Shown here one piece after another: positions 20,870 through 29,839 of a DNA stretch of 64,000 bases. Source of the DNA: Rhodococcus sp. SMB37 (GTDB lineage: Bacteria; Actinomycetota; Actinomycetes; Mycobacteriales; Mycobacteriaceae). The position numbers and the translations under genes were made by a program. The notes beneath the pieces were generated by a model, which saw nothing but the letters and a program-made list of their open reading frames with translations, did not search any database and was not told the origin of the DNA. The stretch is taken from the NCBI RefSeq assembly GCF_004345605.1, contig NZ_SLVY01000017.1, forward strand, positions 1 to 64,000. The letters run 5' to 3'. How positions within the stretch are numbered: position 1 is the stretch's first letter; every line of letters starts with the position of its first letter.

Positions 20870-22060
20870 TCAGACGATGCACGCCCCGGTTTCGACGGCG
20901 GCGACCATCGAGTCGGCCATCGCGAGCTGACGGCTCACCTCGGATGCGGTGAGCGCGAATCCGGTGTCGGTATCGTCGACGGCTGCACCGAACACCATGC
21001 CCAGGATCCGCCCCTGCGGGTCGACCAGCGGTCCACCGGAGTTACCCTGCTGGATCAGCCCGCGCAGTGTGTAGACCTCCCGCTCGACGGTGCCGCTGCG
21101 GTAGATGTCCGGTCCCTGCAGATCCAGGGTTTCGCGGATTCGGGCCGCGCTGGCGGTGTATGGCCCGCCACCCGGATACCCGAGGACGATGGCGTCGTCA
21201 CCCGACTCCGCCGGGGTCGAGGAGAACGCGAGTGGCGGCGCAGTCAGACCCGGGACCGCGAGGATCGCCACGTCGACCGCCGGGTCGAACAGCACGACCT
21301 CCGCGTCGAGTGCACGCCCGTTGCTCTCGACGGTCACGGCCGCGGTGCCCGCGACGACGTGTGCATTCGTCATGACCCGCTCGGGCGACACCACGAAGCC
21401 CGATCCTTCGAGCGCCTTCTGGCAGCTCGGCGCAACACCGTTGATGCGCAGCACACTCGAATGCAACTGCTCAGGGATCGGCCCGTCGAGCAGTGTGCCG
21501 TCGGGAACGGCGACCTCGGCGATCGGGGTGCGACCGAACGGCCCGATCACCTCGGGGAGTCCCGAGGTGTCGAGAAGTGCCGAGAACTCGTTGGGGATCG
21601 CCCGCATCCAGTCGGTCGCGAGATTGTCGACCGTACCGAGCACCTTCGATCCGCGCACCGCCGCGGATATCTGCGGTTGTGCCGCGGACGTCAACGGGAT
21701 AGCCAGCAACCACGCGGCGATGAGTACAGCCACAGATTGGAGCCCCGCGCCGATCACGCTGTCGACCGCGCGGGCGCTGGGGCTGTGCATGCTGCTGCGC
21801 GCGGCCCGGCCGAGCACCATGCCCGCGACCTCCCCGACCACCACCAGCACGATGATCAACACGATCCCCGCCAGTATCCGCAGCCGTCCCTCGTCGACAT
21901 GGACGAGAACGTGCGGTGCGATGAGGATGCCGGCCACGGCACCCAACAGCACCCCGAGGAATGCCAGCGCGGACGCCACCGCCCCCTGCCGCAGGCCGGA
22001 CGACGCCGCGATGATCACGACGAGGACGAGGACGAGGTCGAGCCAACCCGATCCGGTCAT
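20870..22060 (-). CDS. marP: Periplasmic membrane-anchored serine protease MarP
   Basis: 396 aa. Four N-terminal TM helices (about 8-125) resembling CvpA, then a chymotrypsin-like protease with His234 (TNAHVVAG), Asp263 (AVDVAIL) and Ser341 (GNSGGP). Cys213 and Cys394 correspond to the redox disulfide of the M. tuberculosis enzyme. MarP (Rv3671c) is needed there for acid and oxidative resistance and acts on the peptidoglycan hydrolase RipA. Start ATG 22060 overlaps the Nudix gene stop (ATGA). Confidence 0.94.
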   Translation of the reverse strand: MTGSGWLDLVLVLVVIIAASSGLRQGAVASALAFLGVLLGAVAGILIAPHVLVHVDEGRLRILAGIVLIIVLVVVGEVAGMVLGRAARSSMHSPSARAVDSVIGAGLQSVAVLIAAWLLAIPLTSAAQPQISAAVRGSKVLGTVDNLATDWMRAIPNEFSALLDTSGLPEVIGPFGRTPIAEVAVPDGTLLDGPIPEQLHSSVLRINGVAPSCQKALEGSGFVVSPERVMTNAHVVAGTAAVTVESNGRALDAEVVLFDPAVDVAILAVPGLTAPPLAFSSTPAESGDDAIVLGYPGGGPYTASAARIRETLDLQGPDIYRSGTVEREVYTLRGLIQQGNSGGPLVDPQGRILGMVFGAAVDDTDTGFALTASEVSRQLAMADSMVAAVETGACIV

Positions 22061-22755
22061 GCGTCGATCACCCCCGATTCGAGTTCGGCTTGCACCACTT
22101 CCAGATCACGGACGTCGCTGTGGTCCCATTCGATCTCCCACCCCGACACTGCGAACAGACCCGCGAGAACACCCGCGGTGAAACCCCACACGAGCATGCT
22201 GTCGACCTGGAATGCCGGGCCTCGATACCCCATCCGGTGGGAGACCTGGAATCTGTTGTCGGGATCGAGCAGATCGCGCAGAGGTACACGCACGACGCGA
22301 GCCGCTTCGGCGGGGTCGACCACCCCGACCGGGCTGGGCTTCTCCCAATACGCAACGACGGGGGTCACGTCGAACCCCGACGGCGGAATGAACAGTTCGG
22401 GAAGCACCGCCAGCGGTCGGACCCCGTGCGGGTCGACCCCGGTCTCCTCCTGCGCCTCACGCAGGGCTGTCGCGATGGGGCCGTCGTCCTCGGGGTCGGC
22501 GGCGCCACCGGGAAATGCGACCTGTCCGCTGTGCTGGCGCATAGTCGCGGCGCGCTGGGTGAGCAGGACCTCGGCGTCGGCCGGCAGACCACCGCGGGCA
22601 AGAGGGTCGGGCTCGGGCGATCCGCCGAACAGGACGAGCACCGACGCCGGGCGCGTGACCGTCCCGTGCGGAGCCTCTCGGTCCAGGACGGGATTGAGTC
22701 CGTGCGGATCGGTGGGCTCAACCGTGGCCACACGCCGCAGCCAATACGGCATCAT
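22057..22755 (-). CDS. CoA-type Nudix pyrophosphohydrolase (Rv3672c type)
   Basis: 232 aa. Nudix box G-x5-E-x7-REAQEETGV (about residues 85-107) preceded by QHSGQVAFPGGAADPEDDG, the CoA-pyrophosphatase subgroup signature upstream of the box. It probably cleaves CoA or related nucleotides. Start ATG 22755 (MMPYWL) overlaps the stop of the thioredoxin-like gene (ATGA). The frame is open well upstream, but that part is shadow. Confidence 0.88.
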   Translation of the reverse strand: MMPYWLRRVATVEPTDPHGLNPVLDREAPHGTVTRPASVLVLFGGSPEPDPLARGGLPADAEVLLTQRAATMRQHSGQVAFPGGAADPEDDGPIATALREAQEETGVDPHGVRPLAVLPELFIPPSGFDVTPVVAYWEKPSPVGVVDPAEAARVVRVPLRDLLDPDNRFQVSHRMGYRGPAFQVDSMLVWGFTAGVLAGLFAVSGWEIEWDHSDVRDLEVVQAELESGVIDA

Positions 22756-23423
22756 GCGACAACCCCCAGATGTGTCTCGACAACCTCGGCCACCTCGTCT
22801 GCACTGCGGAACGGTTGGGGCAACACCTTGGCGACCGACCCGTCGGCGCGCACGAGCACCGTGACCGGCAATACCGCCGGCGCAGCCACCGCTGCTTGCA
22901 CGCGTCCTGAGCCATCCTGCACACCGGGCAGCCGGACGTCGTACTGAGCGAGCCGGTCCAGCGCGTTCGCCTCGTTGGGATCGGTGTGCACGGTCACCAC
23001 CGACACCGCGTCGCCCACACGCTGCGCGTACTCCTCGAGCACGGGAAGTTCTTCGGCACACGGAGCGCACCACCACGCCCAGAGGTTGACGACGGCGGGC
23101 CGCCCGGCGAGCCCGGCGGCGAGGTCGACGGCGCTACCGTCTCCCACGCACTCGAAGACCGATCCGACAAGCGGCCCCTCCGGAGGTGCGCCCGTCGGCG
23201 CCGGGCACGGCAGCAGGTCCGCTGCGACGCGCAGTGGGGCGAGCGCTTGCGCGTCGTCCTGGGGGCGACGGTCGACGGGTGCTGCGGAGGTCCCCGGACC
23301 GTCGGAGGGACTCGGGTCGGGGGTATCGCCGTCGCGGGGCCAGATGGCCACGATCAGCGCGATCACGACGACCAGCGCCGCCAGGCTCCAACGGCCTGCA
23401 CTCGAAGGACGCACCACCCTCAC
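22752..23423 (-). CDS. Membrane-anchored TlpA-like thioredoxin (Rv3673c type)
   Basis: 223 aa. N-terminal signal anchor ([17 protein letters not shown]), a Pro/Ser/Asp-rich linker, and a thioredoxin fold with [13 protein letters not shown] as the active site. Two further cysteines (LPCPAP and VFECVG) lie before the fold and may form a structural disulfide. It probably works in extracytoplasmic thiol exchange; the MarP disulfide next door is one possible client (inference). GTG 23423 overlaps the nth stop (GTGA). Confidence 0.85.
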   Translation of the reverse strand: MRVVRPSSAGRWSLAALVVVIALIVAIWPRDGDTPDPSPSDGPGTSAAPVDRRPQDDAQALAPLRVAADLLPCPAPTGAPPEGPLVGSVFECVGDGSAVDLAAGLAGRPAVVNLWAWWCAPCAEELPVLEEYAQRVGDAVSVVTVHTDPNEANALDRLAQYDVRLPGVQDGSGRVQAAVAAPAVLPVTVLVRADGSVAKVLPQPFRSADEVAEVVETHLGVVA

Positions 23424-24235
23424 CGCCCGGCGAGCTCGAGCAGATGCTCGGTCTCCGGTCCCTTCACGAGCCCCGCGGCGATCTGCGGGTCGGTGGGCCC
23501 GATCCCGTAGGACGGGCAGTCCTTCGCGAGCACGCACACTCCGCACGCCGGCTTACGTGCATGGCAGACCCGACGGCCGTGAAAGATCACCCGATGGGAC
23601 AGCAGGGTCCATTCCTTACGCTCGATGAGCTCGCCGACCAGATGTTCGACCTTCACGGGGTCGGTTTCGTCGGTCCATTTCCACCGGTTCACGAGCCGCC
23701 CGAAGTGGGTGTCGACAGTGATTCCCGGCACATCGAAGGCGTTACCGAGGACCACATTCGCCGTTTTCCGGCCGATGCCCGGGAGCGTCACGAGGTCTTT
23801 CATCCGGCGCGGAACCTCACCGTCGAAACGCTCGAGCAACGCCTGGCCCAGGCCGATGAGCGAATTCGCCTTGTTGCGGTAGAAGCCGGTGGAGCGGATG
23901 TACTCCTCGAGTTCGGTGCGGTCGGCTTCCGCGTACGAGCGAGCGTCCGGGTAGCGCGCGAAGAGCGCCGGCGTGACCTGGTTGACTCGTACATCAGTGC
24001 ACTGTGCGGACAGAATCGTCGCGACTGCGAGCTCGAGCGGAGTGGTGAAATCGAGCTCACAGTAGACATGCGGGAAGGCCTCGGCGAGGCGTCGGTTCAT
24101 CCGCCGTGCGCGCCGGACCAGACCGAGGCGGGACTCGGGGCCCCGAGCCCGACGTGACCTGCGCGGGCCCCGTTCCGGGGCGCGAACGGGACTCGAATCG
24201 AGGCTCTCGGACGGGGTCGGTTGCACCTGGACCAC
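23420..24235 (-). CDS. nth: Endonuclease III
   Basis: 271-aa DNA glycosylase/AP lyase for oxidised pyrimidines. Helix-hairpin-helix [14 protein letters not shown] with catalytic Lys157, Asp175 in VDTHFGR, and the [4Fe-4S] pattern Cys224-x6-Cys231-x2-Cys234-x5-Cys240. The first 35 residues are a basic, poorly conserved extension, so an internal start is possible; GTG 24235 is used. First gene of the nth-Trx-Nudix-marP operon, all junctions overlapping. Confidence 0.95.
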   Translation of the reverse strand: MVQVQPTPSESLDSSPVRAPERGPRRSRRARGPESRLGLVRRARRMNRRLAEAFPHVYCELDFTTPLELAVATILSAQCTDVRVNQVTPALFARYPDARSYAEADRTELEEYIRSTGFYRNKANSLIGLGQALLERFDGEVPRRMKDLVTLPGIGRKTANVVLGNAFDVPGITVDTHFGRLVNRWKWTDETDPVKVEHLVGELIERKEWTLLSHRVIFHGRRVCHARKPACGVCVLAKDCPSYGIGPTDPQIAAGLVKGPETEHLLELAGR

Positions 24236-24307
24236 TGTACGTAAGAGGTCCGACTCAATCCGGGGGCCGTGTCTGTTCTGAGATCTTGCCCGTGTTTACT
24301 TCCCGTC

Positions 24308-24577
24308 ATGCAAGCTCTTGCTGTCGTACTTCTCCCAGTGCTGCTCATGCTGTTTGCACTCGCCATGGAAAGGGTCGAATCGCGATTGAGTCGATTGTCC
24401 GTTCGCCAGCAGGAGGTCGAAGAGTTCCTCGACCAGGCGGACCACGCCGACGTCGACGCACTCGCCCGCGAAGGATTCCCCGGCGCATTGGCCCGGTTCA
24501 ACCGGCGCCGGAGGCGCAGCGACACCTCCGATTCCGTCGACACTCCGGATCTCCTGGACGCGAGCCGCGCGAGCTGA
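24308..24577 (+). CDS. Small membrane protein (Rv3675 position)
   Basis: 89 aa: one TM helix (ALAVVLLPVLLMLFALAM) followed by a cytoplasmic helix with heptad-like charge (ERVESRLSRLSVRQQEVEEF) and an Arg-rich stretch FNRRRRRS. Start ATG 24308 fits a TM N-terminus better than the in-frame ATG 24269. It sits between nth and crp as Rv3675 does. Function unknown. Confidence 0.75.
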   Translation: MQALAVVLLPVLLMLFALAMERVESRLSRLSVRQQEVEEFLDQADHADVDALAREGFPGALARFNRRRRRSDTSDSVDTPDLLDASRAS

Positions 24578-24774
24578 CGCAGGTACCGGCCGGTAGCATT
24601 CGAGGGCGGGACCCGACATACACGGAAGGGTTCCGTGGTGTCGGTCACTCACACATGCGGCAGGCACAGTAGACTTGGCGTCCGTACGCCGGAATGGTGA
24701 CCCTTGCCGGGATGCCTTGGACGTGCACACCCGCCAGTTGAAGTACAACAAGAATCATCCCAAAAGGAGCGCAC

Positions 24775-25449
24775 GTGGACGAGGTCCTGGCCAGAGCAGG
24801 CATCTTCCAAGGAGTCGAGCCCTCTGCGGTTGCGGCGCTGATCAAGGAGCTGCAACCGGTCGATTTCCCGCGCGGCCACGTCATCTTCAACGAGGGCGAA
24901 CCGGGCGACCGCCTGTACATCATCGTCTCCGGCAAGATCAAGCTCGGACGGCGCTCGCCGGACGGCCGCGAGAACCTGCTGACGATCATGGGCCCCTCCG
25001 ACATGTTCGGTGAGCTGTCCATCTTCGACCCGGGTCCGCGCACATCCACCGCCACCACCGTCACCGAGGTGCGAGCGGTGAGCATGGACCGTGAAGCGCT
25101 CAAGGCGTGGATCGACCAGCGTCCCGAGATCGCGGAGCAGCTCCTGCGCGTGCTCGCCCGTCGTCTGCGTCGCACCAACAACAGCCTCGCCGACCTGATC
25201 TTCACCGACGTTCCCGGTCGTGTCGCCAAGGCGCTGCTGCAGCTCGCACAGCGCTTCGGCACCCAGGAAGCGGGTGCACTCCGCGTGACCCACGACCTGA
25301 CCCAGGAAGAGATCGCTCAGCTCGTCGGCGCGTCCCGCGAGACGGTCAACAAGGCGCTTGCAGACTTCGCGCACCGCGGCTGGCTGCGGCTCGAAGGCAA
25401 GAGCGTGCTGATCTCGGACTCCGAGCGCCTGGCGCGTCGCGCCCGCTAG
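24775..25449 (+). CDS. crp: cAMP receptor protein Crp
   Basis: 224 aa, global regulator (Rv3676 type). Cyclic-nucleotide domain with [18 protein letters not shown] (phosphate-binding cassette, about residues 78-95) and [24 protein letters not shown] (about 171-191) that reads GTGA-N6-TCAC sites. GTG 24775 is preceded by AAAGGAG. No adenylate cyclase is encoded in this window. A candidate target site lies in the acs promoter. Confidence 0.96.
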   Translation: MDEVLARAGIFQGVEPSAVAALIKELQPVDFPRGHVIFNEGEPGDRLYIIVSGKIKLGRRSPDGRENLLTIMGPSDMFGELSIFDPGPRTSTATTVTEVRAVSMDREALKAWIDQRPEIAEQLLRVLARRLRRTNNSLADLIFTDVPGRVAKALLQLAQRFGTQEAGALRVTHDLTQEEIAQLVGASRETVNKALADFAHRGWLRLEGKSVLISDSERLARRAR

Positions 25450-25474
25450 GGACGACCTCCGAGAGACTCCGCTT

Positions 25475-25518
25475 ACGGTCGAGGCCGGGACACCATGGGG
25501 TGTCCCGGCCTCGACCGT
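25475..25518. terminator. 20-bp perfect hairpin between crp and MBL gene
   Basis: Arms 25475-25494 and 25499-25518 pair without mismatch over 20 bp with a 4-nt loop. It lies between convergent genes and should work on both strands. Confidence 0.9.
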
Positions 25519-25536
25519 TCGTTCTTACCCTGCGGG

Positions 25537-26319
25537 CTACCCGCGCAGATATGCCAGCTGTACGTTCACCGACTTCTCGGCCGCGCCCCACAGAGACTCG
25601 TCGACGTCGGCATACACGTGTTCCACCACCTGCCGTGCCGAGGCCTCGGGGCCGAGGGTGCGCAACGCACTGCGAACCTGGTCGAGCCGTTGCTCCCGGT
25701 GCGCCAGGTACCCCCGAGCGATCGTCTCGAGGTCGGGTAGTTCCGCACCGTGTCCGGGTAGCACCGTGTACCCCGAGCCGAGTTCTATGTACGACCGCAA
25801 CGAACCCAGATAGTCGCCGAGGTCGCCGTCCGTGTCGTCGAGCACGGTCGTTCCCCGCCCGAGGATCGTGTCGGCGGTGAGGACGCTGCGATCGTCCTCG
25901 AGAACGAACGACAGCGAATCCGCCGTGTGCCCCGGTGTGGCGAGGACCCGAACGCGGAGTCCGCCGGCTTCGACGACGTCGCCGTCGGACAGCTCGGTAC
26001 CGCCACCGTGCCGATGTTCGGGTGTCACGGCATGAACCGGGCTTCCGGTGAGCTCCGCAAGACGCTCACCGCCTTCGGTGTGGTCGAAGTGTCGATGACT
26101 GATGAGCGTCATCGCGACCGGGACCTGCGCGACACGCGCGAGGTGCGCCTCGTCGAGCGGGCCCGGGTCGATCACGATGCACTCGTCGCTGTCCGGTGCC
26201 CGCAGGATCCAGGTATTGGTGCCCTCGAGGGACATCACCGACGGATTCTCGGCGAGTAGCACCGCCGCGTTCTCGGTTACCTGTCGCAGTTGCCCGTAGG
26301 CAGGATGAACGAGCGCCAT
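25537..26319 (-). CDS. Metallo-beta-lactamase-fold hydrolase (Rv3677c type)
   Basis: 260 aa. Metal motif SHRHFDHTEGG (HxHxDH variant, about residues 75-85), further His in ATPGHTADS and LPGHG, Asp in LTADTILG, and the C-terminal winged helix seen in LACTB2-like enzymes (ARGYLAHREQRLDQV). LACTB2-type relatives are RNases or thioester hydrolases; the substrate here is unknown. Two nt separate it from the RidA gene upstream on the same strand. Confidence 0.88.
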   Translation of the reverse strand: MALVHPAYGQLRQVTENAAVLLAENPSVMSLEGTNTWILRAPDSDECIVIDPGPLDEAHLARVAQVPVAMTLISHRHFDHTEGGERLAELTGSPVHAVTPEHRHGGGTELSDGDVVEAGGLRVRVLATPGHTADSLSFVLEDDRSVLTADTILGRGTTVLDDTDGDLGDYLGSLRSYIELGSGYTVLPGHGAELPDLETIARGYLAHREQRLDQVRSALRTLGPEASARQVVEHVYADVDESLWGAAEKSVNVQLAYLRG

Positions 26320-26321
26320 GA

Positions 26322-26783
26322 TCAGCGCACCTCGACCATCAGCTCTACCTCGACGGACGCTGCGAGCGGAAGTTCGGCGACACCGACTGCGGATCTCGCG
26401 TGAGCACCGGCCTCGCCGAAGATCTCGCCCAGCAGTTCCGAGGCTCCGTTGACGACACCGGGTTGTCCGGTGAATCCGTCGGCCGAGGCCACGAATCCCA
26501 CGACCTTGACGATGCGCACCACATTGTCGATACCCACGAGGGCATCGACGGCGGCCAGAGCGTTGAGCGCCGAGATGCGGGCAGCGTTCTTCGCGTCGTC
26601 GGCGGACACGTCGGAGCCGACCTTGCCGACGTACGCCAGGGTGCCGTCGACCATAGGAAGCTGGCCCGAGGTGTAGACAGTGCTCCCGCTGCGCAGGGCC
26701 GGCACATATGCGGCGACCGGCTCGGCGACCGGCGGCAGGGTGATCCCGAGTTCGGTCAGACGTGCGGTCCAGGTTTCTGCCAT
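26322..26783 (-). CDS. RidA-family protein (Rv3678c type)
   Basis: 153 aa of the YjgF/YER057c/UK114 fold: VYTSGQLPMVDGTLAYVGKVG near the N-terminus and HARSAVGVAELPLAASVEVELM at the C-terminus. It carries the longer actinobacterial N-terminus (ARLTELGITLPPVAEPVAAY). The Arg of archetypal RidA enamine deaminases is retained in ARSAVGV. Packed between the DUF4177 gene (4 nt upstream) and the MBL gene (2 nt downstream). Confidence 0.9.
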   Translation of the reverse strand: MAETWTARLTELGITLPPVAEPVAAYVPALRSGSTVYTSGQLPMVDGTLAYVGKVGSDVSADDAKNAARISALNALAAVDALVGIDNVVRIVKVVGFVASADGFTGQPGVVNGASELLGEIFGEAGAHARSAVGVAELPLAASVEVELMVEVR

Positions 26784-26787
26784 GGGG

Positions 26788-26952
26788 TCAGCTCTTCGGA
26801 CGCTTGAGGTACGCGACGTGCTGTTCGCCGGTGGGTCCCTGCAGAACCGTCACCAGTTCCCACCCGTCGGAACCCCACGTGTCGAGGATCTGCTTGGTCG
26901 CGTGCGTGAGCAGGGGCACGGTTGCGTACTCCCACGTAGTCAATTCACTCAT
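26788..26952 (-). CDS. DUF4177 small protein (Rv3678A type)
   Basis: 54 aa, MSELTTWEYATVPLLTHATK followed by QILDTWGSDGWELVTVL and ending KRPKS. The pattern W-E-Y-x-T-V-P-L ... GxDGWELVxV is diagnostic for DUF4177. First gene of the DUF4177-RidA-MBL operon, divergent from the Get3-like pair. Function unknown. Confidence 0.9.
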   Translation of the reverse strand: MSELTTWEYATVPLLTHATKQILDTWGSDGWELVTVLQGPTGEQHVAYLKRPKS

Positions 26953-26992
26953 GACCTGACCCTATCCGGCGCCTTTCCCGCTTGACGACTTA

Positions 26993-27006
26993 TAGGCTCG
27001 ACACCG
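26993..27006 (+). promoter_or_regulatory. -10 box placing a leaderless start
   Basis: TAGGCT (26993-26998, TANNNT) followed by 7 nt and then the GTG at 27006, so the predicted first base of the mRNA is the start codon. No good -35 is seen; TTGACG at 26982 is too close. Leaderless mRNAs are common in this order. Confidence 0.5.
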
Positions 27007-28019
27007 TGGCGACACAGACATCTCATTCCGGCACATGGCCGGCCAAGGCCGCGCGGGCACGACTGCACTTCGTGTCCGGCAAGGGGGGCACCGGAAAATC
27101 CACCGTCGCGGCGGCCATAGCGCTTGCCCTCGCGTCGGGGGGCCGGAAGGTTCTGCTCGTCGAGACCGAGGGCAGGCAGGGAATCGCGCAGCTGTTCGAC
27201 GTGGCGCCGCTGCCTCCGGTGGAGACCAAGATCGCAACCGCCGAGGGGGGCGGAGTGGTCATGGCCCTCGCGATCGACATCGAAGCGGCGTTCCTGGAGT
27301 ACCTCGACATGTTCTACAACCTCGGGTTCGCGGGCCGCGCGATGCGCAGGATCGGCGCGATCGAGTTCGCGACGACACTCGCCCCGGGACTCCGCGATGT
27401 GATTCTCACCGGAAAGATCAAGGAGACGGTGGTGCGCACCGACAAGTCCGGTGAGCGCCTGTACGACGCGATCGTGGTCGACGCTCCGCCCACCGGCCGG
27501 ATCGGCAGCTTCCTCGACGTGACGAAGGCGATGGCCGACCTCGCGAAGTCGGGACCGATCCGCTCGCAGAGCGAAGGTGTCGTGCGGTTGCTGCATTCCG
27601 ACGAGACTGTCGTGCACCTGGTCACGCTGCTCGAGGCACTGCCCGTGCAGGAGACGGCCGACGCAGTCGACGAACTCGAGGCCGCCGATCTGCGGATGGG
27701 CACGGTGATCGTCAACAGGACCGAACCCGAGCATCTGCCGGACACACTCGTCGACGACGTCGCCGACGGCCGCATCCCCGCCGGATCCATCCGGTCCGCG
27801 TTCGAACGGGTCGGGTTGACGCTCTCGGACGACGATTTCGCCGGACTGCTCACAGAGACCATCGAGCATGCCTCGATACTGCAGGCGCAGCAGGTCAGCG
27901 CCGCCCAACTCGACGACGTGAAGGTGGCACGGATGTCTTTACCACTGCTTGCGGACGGGGTCGACCTCGGCGGGCTCTACGAGCTTGCCGAGCTTCTCGC
28001 CGAGCAGGGTGTCCGATGA
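27006..28019 (+). CDS. Get3/ArsA-like ATPase, first of pair (Rv3679 / BagA type)
   Basis: 337 aa. Deviant P-loop [14 protein letters not shown] (about residues 24-37), switch II DAPPTGR, and the ETEGRQG motif. The M. tuberculosis pair Rv3679/Rv3680 has been described as a Get3-like complex (BagAB) linked to tolerance of reactive metabolites. GTG 27006 is chosen over the open frame at 26982 because of the leaderless promoter. Its stop overlaps the next start (ATGA). Confidence 0.88.
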   Translation: MATQTSHSGTWPAKAARARLHFVSGKGGTGKSTVAAAIALALASGGRKVLLVETEGRQGIAQLFDVAPLPPVETKIATAEGGGVVMALAIDIEAAFLEYLDMFYNLGFAGRAMRRIGAIEFATTLAPGLRDVILTGKIKETVVRTDKSGERLYDAIVVDAPPTGRIGSFLDVTKAMADLAKSGPIRSQSEGVVRLLHSDETVVHLVTLLEALPVQETADAVDELEAADLRMGTVIVNRTEPEHLPDTLVDDVADGRIPAGSIRSAFERVGLTLSDDDFAGLLTETIEHASILQAQQVSAAQLDDVKVARMSLPLLADGVDLGGLYELAELLAEQGVR

Positions 28020-29155
28020 CCGAGCGGACCGTGCGCACGGCACCGGTGCTCGATGTCGCGAAGATCCTCCACGATCCGACGTCGCGAGTGATCGTGTGCT
28101 GCGGGTCAGGGGGGGTCGGTAAGACGACGACGGCGGCATCGCTCGCGTTGCGTGCAGCGGAGCAGGGTCGCAAGGTCGTGGTGCTCACGATCGATCCGGC
28201 GAGACGGCTCGCCCAGGCGCTCGGTGTGCAGAAGCTCGACAATTCGCCGCAGAAGGTGCCGCTCGAGCCCGGCGCGACGGGCGAGTTGCACGCGATGATG
28301 CTGAACATGCGCCGCACGTTCGACGACATGGTGCTCGAGCATTCCACGCCGGAGAAGGCCCAGCAGATTCTCGACAACCCCTTCTATCAAACGGTGGCGT
28401 CGTCGTTCTCCGGTACGCAGGAGTACATGGCGATGGAGAAACTCGGCCAGCTCGCAGCGAGCGACGAGTGGGATCTCATCGTGGTGGACACCCCGCCGTC
28501 ACGGAATGCCCTCGACTTCCTCGACGCACCGCAACGCCTCGGCGCTTTCCTCGACGGCCGGATGATCCGTATCTTCACTGCCCCGGGTCGTGGCCTCGGC
28601 CGGATCGTGACGGGTGCAATGGGCTTGGCATTGAAGGCGGTGTCGACGATCGTGGGTAGCCAGATGCTGTCGGATGCGTCCGCATTCGTGCAGTCGCTGG
28701 ATTCGATGTTCGGCGGGTTCCGTGACCGCGCCAATCGCACCTATCAGCTCTTGCAGCAGCCCGGGACGCATTTCATGGTGGTCGCGGCCCCGGAACCGGA
28801 TGCTCTGCGGGAGGCATCGTTCTTCGTGGAGCGATTGAGCGGCGACAAGATGCCGCTTGCGGGCCTTGTGCTCAACCGGACGCACCCCACGTTGTCGTCG
28901 CTGCCGGCCGACCATGCGTTGACCTCGGCCGATCTCCTGGCAGAACAAGGTGGTGAGGATGCGCCCGCCGCAGAGGCCGTGCTCCGCATCCACGCGCATC
29001 GCGCGGTGACGGCGAAGCGAGAAGTTCGCCTGCTGCGTGGATTCACCTCGGCGAATCCACGTGTGCCGGTCGTCGGAGTGCCGTCGTTGCCTTTCGAGGT
29101 GTCGGACCTCGAAGCGCTGCGGGCGGTGGGCGACCAGTTGACACGTCAGGCCTGA
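28016..29155 (+). CDS. Get3/ArsA-like ATPase, second of pair (Rv3680 / BagB type)
   Basis: 379 aa. P-loop [14 protein letters not shown] (about residues 29-42), ATPase switch [25 protein letters not shown], and a hydrophobic Met-rich insertion ([20 protein letters not shown]) suggesting a groove for membrane or client helices, as in Get3. ATG 28016 overlaps the partner's stop, which fits a heteromeric complex. Confidence 0.9.
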   Translation: MTERTVRTAPVLDVAKILHDPTSRVIVCCGSGGVGKTTTAASLALRAAEQGRKVVVLTIDPARRLAQALGVQKLDNSPQKVPLEPGATGELHAMMLNMRRTFDDMVLEHSTPEKAQQILDNPFYQTVASSFSGTQEYMAMEKLGQLAASDEWDLIVVDTPPSRNALDFLDAPQRLGAFLDGRMIRIFTAPGRGLGRIVTGAMGLALKAVSTIVGSQMLSDASAFVQSLDSMFGGFRDRANRTYQLLQQPGTHFMVVAAPEPDALREASFFVERLSGDKMPLAGLVLNRTHPTLSSLPADHALTSADLLAEQGGEDAPAAEAVLRIHAHRAVTAKREVRLLRGFTSANPRVPVVGVPSLPFEVSDLEALRAVGDQLTRQA

Positions 29156-29167
29156 GTGTTCCGGGCG

Positions 29168-29196
29168 GCACGCACGACCTTCCCCGTCGTGCGTGC
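29168..29196. terminator. Hairpin between the ATPase pair and whiB4
   Basis: GCACGCACGAC (29168-29178) and GTCGTGCGTGC (29186-29196), 11-bp perfect stem with 7-nt loop, between convergent genes. Confidence 0.8.
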
Positions 29197-29255
29197 TCCG
29201 GCGTCGTCACACAGGCAGTGCTCTCACCCGGCTCGCGGCTCTCACAGACTCGCGG

Positions 29256-29579
29256 TCATACCGCGTTCTGGTGCTGCCGCTGCGCCTCGAAGAAGTCCGA
29301 CCAGGACTCGACCTCCGGGTGCTGCTTGAGGAGTGCACGTCGCTGACGTTCGGTCATCCCTCCCCACACTCCGAACTCGACGCGGTTGTCGAGCGCGTCT
29401 GCGCCGCACTGCAGCATCACGGGGCAATGTCGGCAGATCACCGCCGCCTTCCGCTGCGCTGCACCTCGGACGAACAACTGATCGGGGTCTACCTCGCGGC
29501 ATCGGGCCTTCGAAACCCAGGCGATGCGTGCTTCTTCTTCGTCGACGTCGAGCCTGGTCATAGGAGTGGTCAGGTGCAT
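29256..29579 (-). CDS. whiB4: WhiB4 iron-sulfur redox regulator
   Basis: 107 aa. Four conserved cysteines (in KARCREVD, ICRHCPVMLQC), the GVWGG turn and the C-terminal WSDFFEAQ that marks WhiB4 among Wbl proteins. In M. tuberculosis WhiB4 senses oxidation through its [4Fe-4S] cluster and modulates antioxidant genes. ATG 29579 has AAGGGG at good distance. Divergent from ponA2 as in mycobacteria. Confidence 0.93.
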   Translation of the reverse strand: MHLTTPMTRLDVDEEEARIAWVSKARCREVDPDQLFVRGAAQRKAAVICRHCPVMLQCGADALDNRVEFGVWGGMTERQRRALLKQHPEVESWSDFFEAQRQHQNAV

Positions 29580-29839
29580 TCAGTTCCCCTTTGCTTCCCA
29601 AACTCCGGTGTGCGGAGTTCCCGAGGACGCACAATTTTGCACTTAGCATGAAAAAACTTGTACGTCTTCACTGTCGAGGTGTTACCTGTATCACACTGCT
29701 GTCTCAATCTAGGTAAACTGATGCCCGCGCGCAAGGCGAACGAAACCTTTTCTGGTACGCCCGTGCATAGCTGCACGTCGGACGGCGTTTCGACTCCCTG
29801 GAATCGTCGCCTGCTCCGATCGGCACGTAGGGTGTACCC
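29580..29839. promoter_or_regulatory. whiB4/ponA2 divergent promoter region
   Basis: 260 bp, AT-rich around 29625-29660. On the plus strand TAAACT (about 29713-29718) is a plausible -10 box; on the minus strand the AT-rich block probably contains the whiB4 promoter. No gene supported. Confidence 0.35.

Noticed and set aside
24600-24774. Crp autoregulatory site upstream of crp
   Set aside because: GTG and CAC triplets occur (near 24638-24653) but the spacing does not fit GTGA-N6-TCAC.
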